Source of the DNA: Deltaproteobacteria bacterium
GTDB lineage: Bacteria; Desulfobacterota; Syntrophia; Syntrophales; UBA5619
Length of the DNA stretch: 12,530 bases
Assembly (NCBI GenBank): GCA_026388345.1
Contig: JAPLJY010000055.1
Location: 1-12,530 of the forward strand
Direction of reading: 5' to 3'
Part shown: positions 6,302 to 11,873 of the stretch, in pieces
How positions within the stretch are numbered: position 1 is the first letter of the stretch
How the letters are laid out: each line of letters opens with the position of its first letter
Position numbers and translations under genes: made by a program
Notes under the pieces: model-generated
What the model was told of the DNA's origin: nothing
Seen by the model: only the letters and a program-made list of their open reading frames with translations
Databases searched by the model: none

Positions 6302-8821
6302 TCAGTATTTCCCGGTCAGCACAAACGCCGCCCAGACATACGGAGGATACCCCTCCCGAAGCAGATGAAGCTGCGCCGCCCGCAGCGCATCGGCGAGCGG
6401 TTCCTTTTTTTCCAGTTGACGGTAAAAAAGATCCAGAAGGTGTGCAACCGCCTTGTCGTCGCTGAGCCACAACGTCGAAACCACCGACGGACTCCCCGCA
6501 CTCAGGAAGGCCCGCTGCAGGGAGACCAGCCCCTTTCCTTCCGGATCCTTTTCCGGAATCGGATCGCATCCGCTCAGCACAACAGCCCTTCCCGTAAAGC
6601 GGAGGCGAAAGATCTCGCGGACGGTCAGCCTGCCGTCCTGCCCGGCGCCCGGCGTCAGCAACAGGCCCGAATGCAGAATCTCTTCCGGGAAGAACTGTCC
6701 CCGGACGGCAAAGTGGAGGATGTCATAACCGGCCGGCATCTCCCCCGCCTTCGCTTCCGACGCTTCTTGACCAAGCAGAACGGTCGTGCCGCCGATCCGC
6801 TTCCGGATCCGTTCCACCTCCTGCACGGCAAAGTTGAGATCCAGCGCCTCGTTTTCCAGATCAGGGTTCCCGAAGGCGAGGATGCGCAGGCCCGCCGTCC
6901 TTGTTTCCCCCAGGACCTGTCCGAGCAGGGCGGCCTCGGGGAGATGAAAGATGGTAAAGCCTTCGGCGAGGAATCTTCCCCGGTAGCTCATGGCCGCAAA
7001 GGGAAGGTAGACCAGCGCGTCGTCGGGGATGAAACCGATCCTCTCCCCGGAGACAAAGGGAATGATCGGTTTGAGAAGCAGATCGTAGGCCCTGCGGGCG
7101 AAGCTTTCCGTCTTTCTTTTATTCCTGTTGCGGATCGCTGCAAGAAAGGAGAGTACAAAGGACCGCAGTTCCTCGCGCGGGAGACCGATCCGCTCCAGAT
7201 GAACCTGTCCCCGGTGAATGGCCCAGACATACAGGCCGTCCCTTGTCGAGAAGTAATCGAAAAGGGTGGTATTCTCATCGAGGAGGCGCTGGAGGGCAGC
7301 CGGATCGACGCCGCGCACGGCGATCAGGGAGAGAAGCCTTTCTTCCTCTACGCCAATCCGGCCGAGCAGCTCGCGATAGGTCTCTTCGGCATGCTTCAGC
7401 CTTTCCAGAGGCCCACCGGCAACCGCCTCATCGGAGATCTGCAGGATGCGTCTCTGAAGACCCCGAATCTCCCCGCCAAGCACGGTTTCCTCCCGCAGGA
7501 GCTCTCGCTCGCCGTCCGTCCGTCCGATCTCCTGTCCGGTCAGAAGATCCACGGTCGCGGTCGCCTTGGCCGCCTCCGCCGCCCTCAAGGCTTCTGCGGC
7601 CATCCCTTCTCCGGCCAGGATCTCGACGAGGGATTCATAGACCGACCGTCTCTGGCGGCGGCAAACCTCATCGAGCATGTCCACCATCAACGGGGACCGC
7701 TGAGCCTCAATGACTCCGGCCGCCTCCTCAAGAAACCGGATCGCCTCCTGTTTCCGCCCCTCTCTTTCCTCATATCGCGCCAGAAGGAACCTCGCCCAGA
7801 TCCGATAGGGCGACGCACCCCGACGGTCCGCCCTCTCCCGGAGCAACTCGGCCGCCTGCCGGCCTTCGGTTCCGGATTCCCCTTGGAGACCGAGTTCTCC
7901 GAGGAACAGAAGGCTGCGGATCTCCCCCGCCGGGAAACCGGCCTTCCGCGACAACTCCCCCGCATGGACGAGATGCCGGAACGCCTCCGCCCCATCCCCC
8001 CTCATCCCCGTCTCCAGCCCCAGAAAATTGTGCGCCTCGGCCTCCAATTTCTGGAAATCGGCCGCGGGAAAAAGCGGGGCTATTTTGGTCTGATAAAGTT
8101 CCTGATTCAGGGCCAGGGCCTCGCGAAGGTGGTCCGCGGCGGCGGCAGGACCGGCGCCGGTTATCGGCCTCCCGGTCAGACCGTAGGCCGTGAGCAGTCC
8201 GGGAACGCTGTCGGCGAGAACCGCAGCGATCCCCGCGTCAAGTTCCGTATCCCGCCGCAGCTTCAGGAGGTAAGTATCCCCGCGGAAAGTTGTGTTATCC
8301 TGGAGCGACCGGTTCAGGGCCGAAATGGCGCGGGGGAAATCCCCCTGCAGCAGGGCGAGATGGCCTTCGAGATACCGGGGAAAGGCCCGGAGCGGCGGCG
8401 CCTTCCATGCTTCCCCGACCTTCCGGATGAGTTCACGCGCCTCTGTCTCCCGGCCGGAATCCGACAGGAGCACGACCTTCCGGCTCCAGGCCGCAGCCTC
8501 GCCGCTCCGGTTCTTTTCCCGGACGAATCCGTCGGCGGCCCTGTCGAGAAAATGGAGGGCCCTGTCCTCTTCCCCCCGCGCGGCAAAGTGGTCGGCCACG
8601 GCAAGAAAGGTCAGGGGAACGGCCTCGCCGGCGGGCACGGGAACGCGACGAAGCAGATCGAGGTACCCTACAGGGATTTCAGAATCATATGGACCCTTCA
8701 GCTCGACCTTCGGCGGCGGCTCTGTCGGCGGCGCCGCAGGCTTCGGCGCCACCGCCTTCATGCAACCGGAGATCCCCAGGATGAGGCAGATCAGGATCGT
8801 CAGGCAGATCTGGAAAGGCAT
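6302..8821 (-). CDS. TPR-like lipoprotein with a C-terminal CHAT domain lacking the catalytic histidine
   Basis: I place the start at the ATG at 8821, giving 839 aa. It opens directly into a hydrophobic signal with the lipobox ISGC (lipidated Cys20), follows a GAGGGG site, and lies downstream of a plausible promoter. The longer open frame to 8971 would begin inside that promoter. The n-region (MPFQ) has no basic residue, which is unusual. After a proline-rich linker (about 25-40), residues 60-440 are alpha-helical TPR-like repeats rich in Ala, Leu, Arg and Glu, then a charged coiled-coil-like segment (about 435-500). A CHAT domain (about 510-839) follows and ends in VWAAFVLTG. CHAT proteins are caspase-like cysteine peptidases or scaffolds. 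The nucleophile position is intact (Cys752 in VVLSGC), but the motif normally reading HFAxHG is HFAVRG here (703-708), so the catalytic His is Arg707. The product is probably a periplasmic or outer-membrane-anchored protein, perhaps a non-proteolytic scaffold. Substrate and partners are unknown. Confidence 0.88.
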   Translation of the reverse strand: MPFQICLTILICLILGISGCMKAVAPKPAAPPTEPPPKVELKGPYDSEIPVGYLDLLRRVPVPAGEAVPLTFLAVADHFAARGEEDRALHFLDRAADGFVREKNRSGEAAAWSRKVVLLSDSGRETEARELIRKVGEAWKAPPLRAFPRYLEGHLALLQGDFPRAISALNRSLQDNTTFRGDTYLLKLRRDTELDAGIAAVLADSVPGLLTAYGLTGRPITGAGPAAAADHLREALALNQELYQTKIAPLFPAADFQKLEAEAHNFLGLETGMRGDGAEAFRHLVHAGELSRKAGFPAGEIRSLLFLGELGLQGESGTEGRQAAELLRERADRRGASPYRIWARFLLARYEEREGRKQEAIRFLEEAAGVIEAQRSPLMVDMLDEVCRRQRRSVYESLVEILAGEGMAAEALRAAEAAKATATVDLLTGQEIGRTDGERELLREETVLGGEIRGLQRRILQISDEAVAGGPLERLKHAEETYRELLGRIGVEEERLLSLIAVRGVDPAALQRLLDENTTLFDYFSTRDGLYVWAIHRGQVHLERIGLPREELRSFVLSFLAAIRNRNKRKTESFARRAYDLLLKPIIPFVSGERIGFIPDDALVYLPFAAMSYRGRFLAEGFTIFHLPEAALLGQVLGETRTAGLRILAFGNPDLENEALDLNFAVQEVERIRKRIGGTTVLLGQEASEAKAGEMPAGYDILHFAVRGQFFPEEILHSGLLLTPGAGQDGRLTVREIFRLRFTGRAVVLSGCDPIPEKDPEGKGLVSLQRAFLSAGSPSVVSTLWLSDDKAVAHLLDLFYRQLEKKEPLADALRAAQLHLLREGYPPYVWAAFVLTGKY

Positions 8822-8887
8822 AACCCCTCTGTATCGATGCTTATGGGAAATAAAAAAACAGCGAAAATAAGTCCTTACGAATGGCGA

Positions 8888-8903
8888 TCCGGAATTTTCC
8901 GGA
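8888..8903 (-). promoter_or_regulatory. Perfect palindrome in the CHAT gene leader
   Basis: TCCGGAA (8888-8894) and TTCCGGA (8897-8903) form a perfect 7-bp inverted repeat separated by two bases. It lies between the predicted transcription start (about 8943) and the start codon at 8821. It could be a repressor operator or a leader hairpin. No T-run follows it in the direction of transcription, which argues against a terminator. Confidence 0.35.
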
Positions 8904-8949
8904 CCCCGGGAAAGACCATTTCCAAAACCTCGTAACCATGCACCTAAGA

Positions 8950-8978
8950 AACATACTAAAAAAGCGGGCATTTATCAA
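8950..8978 (-). promoter_or_regulatory. Sigma-70-type promoter for the CHAT lipoprotein gene
   Basis: On the minus strand a -35 box TTGATA (8973-8978) and a -10 box TATGTT (8950-8955) are separated by exactly 17 bases, each matching consensus at four or five of six positions. Transcription would start near 8943 and leave a leader of roughly 120 nt before the ATG at 8821. The surrounding 8822-9013 region is AT-rich, in contrast to the GC-rich genes on both sides, and contains no gene I can support. Confidence 0.55.
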
Positions 8979-9013
8979 CCGGCTACGTGAAAAAAAAGCA
9001 CCTCCGGATCTAA

Positions 9014-9186
9014 TAGCATGTTGAAAAAGTCTCTTTTGCAGGCTATTCAAAAATCCCCGGATGCAAGGCTCCCGAAATCCTGAGCCGTGAGGCATACTTT
9101 CTGGTACATTGAACGGCGAGGGACGAGGGAGACGCAGCAGATGGGCGTTTCAGCCTGCTAAGGCGCCGTGCGGGCGTTTCAGCCTG
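9014..9186 (+). repeat. Dispersed palindromic repeat, copy A
   Basis: First of three related copies in this window, all in the same orientation. It begins TAGCATGTTGAAAAAGTC and has the family's core: an outer stem CCCGGATGC (9056-9064) with GCAGATGGG (9137-9145), then an inner stem starting CCGTGAGG and ending TTGAACGG. The core terminus GGGCGTTTCAGCCTG at 9143-9157 is repeated at 9172-9186, so the tail is duplicated. The second tail ends directly against the stop codon of the NlpC/P60 gene. The apical part of the inner stem (CATAC with GTACA) has lost two base pairs compared with the other copies, so this copy appears the most decayed. Confidence 0.85.
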
Positions 9187-9975
9187 TTACAGGTACGAAC
9201 GTGCCCCGACGAAGGCCCGGCTGAAATATTCTTTCGCAAGCGGGTCCGTGCGGATTTTCTTCCCCCTTCCCGGAGCGTGAATGAAGAGCCCATTTCCGGC
9301 ATAGATGCCGACATGAGAAACCTTGTCTCCGACGGCGGCGAAGAAAATCAGATCTCCCTTCTCCAGGGAGGAGCGGTCCACAGGGGTTCCCGTCACGAAC
9401 TGCTCCCGTGACGTCCGGGGGAGATCCAAACCGTTCAACTGATAGACGGTCATCGTCAGGCCGCTGCAATCGAAACCGGTTTCGGCGGAGGCGCCCCCCC
9501 AGAGGTAGGGAACGCCGAGAAAGCTCCGGGCGGACCGGACCAGTTCCTCCCGGAGGTAGGCCTCACCGCGCGCCTCCCTTTGGGCGACCGTATACTCCTC
9601 GGGGCTGACGACATAATATTCCTCAATGATCCCGGCCTTCCGAAGCTCCTCGGCGCGGGCGCGGGCCTGCTCCTTTACGGGAAAATTTCCGAAACGGACC
9701 TTGTAGAGCCCCTGGCGGGCGACAAAATAGGTCGCATCCAATCCCTTATCCTGCAGGGAGCGGGTCAAGCGGGCGGCGTTTTCCGCGTTGGCAAAGGCCC
9801 CGGCCTGGATGGTGTAGCCCAGGCGGGGCAGCGCCCTCTTTTCCGCAGCCTGCACCGGTGGGGAAAGAGGCGGAGCGCCAGGGCGGACGGCTGGATGGCC
9901 GCATCCTCCGACCAGGAGCGTCAGGATGAGGATCCCGCTGAAAAGAAACAACACCCCGCGCACACGTATGCCCAT
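9187..9975 (-). CDS. SPOR-NlpC/P60 lipoprotein, putative peptidoglycan endopeptidase
   Basis: A 262-aa cell-wall enzyme. The start (ATG at 9975) has a GGGAG site six bases upstream (9982-9986) and opens with basic residues, a hydrophobic core and the lipobox LVGGC, so Cys25 should be lipidated. A short proline-rich linker leads to a SPOR domain (about 52-124, starting YTIQAGAF), which in known proteins binds denuded peptidoglycan glycans. The C-terminal NlpC/P60 domain (about 140-262) has the full catalytic set: Cys170 in FDCSG, His221 in SHVGIY and His233 in FIHAPG. Related enzymes cut stem peptides, commonly between D-Glu and a diamino acid. It should act in the periplasm on the outer-membrane side. 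A repeat copy lies on each side of it; the stop codon TAA touches the end of copy A. Catalytic residues are intact and the length is ordinary. Confidence 0.92.
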   Translation of the reverse strand: MGIRVRGVLFLFSGILILTLLVGGCGHPAVRPGAPPLSPPVQAAEKRALPRLGYTIQAGAFANAENAARLTRSLQDKGLDATYFVARQGLYKVRFGNFPVKEQARARAEELRKAGIIEEYYVVSPEEYTVAQREARGEAYLREELVRSARSFLGVPYLWGGASAETGFDCSGLTMTVYQLNGLDLPRTSREQFVTGTPVDRSSLEKGDLIFFAAVGDKVSHVGIYAGNGLFIHAPGRGKKIRTDPLAKEYFSRAFVGARSYL

Positions 9976-10065
9976 GATGAGCTCCCGTTCCCGGTCCGGT
10001 TTCCCCCTATGCCGGATTCCACCTGCCCATTCTCATGAAAACGAAGGAAAAATGCAAGCATTCCC

Positions 10066-10212
10066 TAGCAGCCTCTTGAAAAAGTCGCTGCTCCAGGCTG
10101 TTCAAAAATGTCCGGATGCAAGGCCCCTGAAATCCTGAGCCGTGAGGCGTACTTTATGGTACGTTGAACGGTGAAGGATAAGGGAAACGCAGCAGACGGG
10201 CGTTTCAGCCTG
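10066..10212 (+). repeat. Dispersed palindromic repeat, copy B
   Basis: Second and best-preserved copy. It spans the left terminus TAGCAGCCTCTTGAAAAAGTC, an internal terminus CAGGCTGTTCAAAAATG, and the right terminus CGTTTCAGCCTG ending at 10212. CAGGCTG (10094-10100) can pair with CAGCCTG (10206-10212). The outer stem is TCCGGATGC (10111-10119) with GCAGACGGG (10192-10200). The inner stem CCGTGAGGCGTAC pairs with GTACGTTGAACGG around the loop TTTATG. It lies between the start of the NlpC/P60 gene and the end of the tRNA nucleotidyltransferase gene, 55 bp from the latter's stop codon. Confidence 0.88.
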
Positions 10213-10267
10213 CCAAACGAATGATCCTTACGCCTGGCCAAGGCAACGGATGGACAGGGCATCCGGA

Positions 10268-11608
10268 TCAGTCAACCGGCCTCTGCGGATCGCCCCATCG
10301 CTTCAGGACCAGATCGCGGACCCCCGCGGCGTCGGTAATCTCGCCGCCAAGCTGGGCGTCCTCGACGGCCCGGAGGATCTCCTTGAAAACCGGCCCCGGC
10401 GCAAAGCCCATTCCGATCAGATCATCGCCGGTCAGCAGGCGGGGCGGCCGGAGCTCCTCCTCCGGATACTCCTCTAATTTTTGCCTACAGAATTCATAAT
10501 GATCGAGAAGGCCGTGGCTCCCAAGGCAGTCGAGGCGGTGAAGCTCCAGGTGAAGGGCAAAGTCCGGCGTCCGGAGGAGGCGTTTCAGGCGGTTCGGCCG
10601 CATCTCACGGACGTTCATGAAGAGCATGTGCCCGCGGACGAGGGAAAGGACCGTCTCCAGATCCTCCCGGGAGAAGCGGAGCCTCCGGAGAATCGCGGCC
10701 GAGATCTCCTCCCCCCGCTGAACATGGCCGTAGAAATGGGTCCCGGTTGCATCTTCGGACCGGGTGACCGCCTTGCCGACGTCGTGGAGAAGAACCGCCC
10801 AGGCGAGCCGTGGATCGGCTTTCCCCTTCTGCCGGGGGAGGAGGGCGATCATCCGCAACGTATGTTCCCAGACATCCCCCTCGGGGTGAAAAGCCGGGGG
10901 CTGCTCGACCCCCCGGAGCGCATGTACTTCAGGCAGGATTTCACCGAGAAGACCGCTTTCCGACAGGAGTTCCATGCCGCGGCGCGCGCCGCCGCCCGTG
11001 AGGATTCTGGAGAGTTCCTCCCGTATCCGCTCGGCGCTGATCCGGAAAACGGCGGCCGCCTGCCGCAGGAGGGCGGCGAATGTTAGGGGTTCGATCGCAA
11101 AACCGAACGTCGCCGCGAAGCGGACCGCCCGGAGCATCCGCAGGTGATCCTCGGCGAAACGCGCCCCCGGATCGCCGATCGCGCGGATGATCCCCCGTTC
11201 GATATCCTGGCGGCCCTCCACGTGATCGGTGATCCGGCCCGTCGCCGGGTCCATGAGGAGACCGTTGATCGTGAAATCCCGCCGCCGGACGTCCTCCGCC
11301 GCCGATGCGAAGGCGACGCGCTCAGGGCGGCGGCCGTCGTCGTAACCCTCCTCCGTCCGGAATGTGGCCACCTCGTAAGGCCTTCCTCCCTCGACGACGA
11401 GGCAGACGCCGAAACGCTCGCCGACGGGGACCGTCCGGGAAAAGATCCGCCGGACCTCCTCCGGCCGGGCCGATGTGGCGATATCGTAATCCTCCGGCAC
11501 CTCGCCGCGGAGGAGGTCGCGGACACAGCCGCCCACCCAGAAGGCCTCATGACCGGCCTCCCGCAGTCGGCGGACAATCTCAGCGGCTGCATTTCCCGAC
11601 ACGTTCAC
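10268..11608 (-). CDS. cca: CCA-type tRNA nucleotidyltransferase with HD domain
   Basis: A class II nucleotidyltransferase that builds or repairs the 3' CCA end of tRNA, which is required for aminoacylation. With the GTG start at 11608 it has 446 aa. The head carries the active-site motifs GGCVRDLLRG (26-35), the metal-binding DYD (Asp40, Asp42) and RRRDFTING (108-116). The nucleotide-selecting EDHLR is at 153-157, and an HD-type phosphohydrolase region follows (His249, His275-Asp276 in LLHDVGK). Splits into separate CC-adding and A-adding enzymes occur in some bacteria, and poly(A) polymerase is a relative, so the exact specificity is not certain. The GTG at 11608 follows GGAGG (11613-11617) by four bases; a GTG at 11602 is the alternative. 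A longer frame with an ATG at 11671 would take its first residues from repeat copy C and is disfavoured. Confidence 0.9.
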   Translation of the reverse strand: MNVSGNAAAEIVRRLREAGHEAFWVGGCVRDLLRGEVPEDYDIATSARPEEVRRIFSRTVPVGERFGVCLVVEGGRPYEVATFRTEEGYDDGRRPERVAFASAAEDVRRRDFTINGLLMDPATGRITDHVEGRQDIERGIIRAIGDPGARFAEDHLRMLRAVRFAATFGFAIEPLTFAALLRQAAAVFRISAERIREELSRILTGGGARRGMELLSESGLLGEILPEVHALRGVEQPPAFHPEGDVWEHTLRMIALLPRQKGKADPRLAWAVLLHDVGKAVTRSEDATGTHFYGHVQRGEEISAAILRRLRFSREDLETVLSLVRGHMLFMNVREMRPNRLKRLLRTPDFALHLELHRLDCLGSHGLLDHYEFCRQKLEEYPEEELRPPRLLTGDDLIGMGFAPGPVFKEILRAVEDAQLGGEITDAAGVRDLVLKRWGDPQRPVD

Positions 11609-11636
11609 CAAACCTCCAAACCCACACCCACCCTCA

Positions 11637-11756
11637 TAGCATGCAGGCTGTTCAAAAATACCCAGATGCAAGGCCCCTGAAATCCTGAGCCGTGAGGCGT
11701 ACTTTCTCGTACGTTGAACGGCGAAGGATGAGGGAAACGCCGCAGATGGGCGTTTT
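11637..11756 (+). repeat. Dispersed palindromic repeat, copy C (right end displaced)
   Basis: Third copy, upstream of the tRNA nucleotidyltransferase. It starts TAGCATG and goes directly to CAGGCTGTTCAAAAATA, lacking the extra TTGAAAAAGTC terminus of copies A and B. The outer stem CCCAGATGC (11661-11669) pairs with GCAGATGGG (11742-11750). The inner stem CCGTGAGGCGTAC pairs with GTACGTTGAACGG around the loop TTTCTC. The copy stops resembling the others after GGGCGTTT. A terminus-like CAACAGCCTGC reappears at 11863-11873, after about 105 bp of unrelated hairpin sequence, and abuts the permease stop codon. Confidence 0.85.
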
Positions 11757-11784
11757 GGAAGCCCGCCCGCAGGGCGGTGCTTCC
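11757..11784. repeat. GC-rich hairpin unit 1
   Basis: GGAAGC-CCGCCC (11757-11768) pairs with GGGCGG-T-GCTTCC (11772-11784), a 12-bp stem with one bulged T and a GCA loop. The T-run on the plus strand (about 11802-11808) begins too far downstream for an ordinary terminator. A related unit starts about 60 bp to the right. Confidence 0.6.
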
Positions 11785-11822
11785 CGGTAAGGAAAACGTC
11801 TGTTTTTTATTGCACCCCTTAT

Positions 11823-11841
11823 CCCCGCCTGCAGGGCGGGG
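11823..11841. repeat. GC-rich hairpin unit 2, possible 3' structure of the permease transcript
   Basis: CCCCGCC (11823-11829) and GGCGGGG (11835-11841) make a perfect 7-bp stem around TGCAG. Together with the following GCTTGCGGGTA it closely resembles unit 1 and its flank GCTTCCCGGTA. It lies 33 bp past the permease stop codon, where a terminator would be expected, but an A-rich rather than T-rich stretch follows on the minus strand, so it may instead protect the mRNA 3' end or simply be a REP-like repeat. Confidence 0.55.
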
Positions 11842-11873
11842 CTTGCGGGTAGCGCTCCCGGTCAACAGCCTGC

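Noticed and set aside
6365..8935. Very long plus-strand open frame (856 codons) opposite the CHAT gene
   Set aside because: Its translation is low-complexity, rich in Arg, Pro and Gly, with no recognisable domain. The minus strand encodes a clear lipoprotein signal, TPR-like helices and a CHAT domain. GC-rich coding regions commonly leave such antisense frames open.
8822..8971. A 50-residue N-terminal extension of the CHAT protein starting at 8971
   Set aside because: The extension overlaps the predicted promoter, and the ATG at 8821 leads directly into a lipoprotein signal with a lipobox at the right distance.
9976..10065. Promoter for the NlpC/P60 gene (minus-strand TTGCAT and GAGAAT)
   Set aside because: Both boxes match consensus poorly, so I could not separate it from chance.
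11609..11671. An ATG at 11671 as start of the tRNA nucleotidyltransferase
   Set aside because: The first residues would be encoded by dispersed repeat copy C. A GTG with a GGAGG site just upstream lies at 11608, and the family's conserved region begins about 25 residues after it.
9014..11756. The three repeats as a CRISPR-like array
   Set aside because: Copies are about 145 bp long, 1 to 1.6 kb apart, separated by whole genes and imperfect. There is no short regular spacer pattern and no cas gene.
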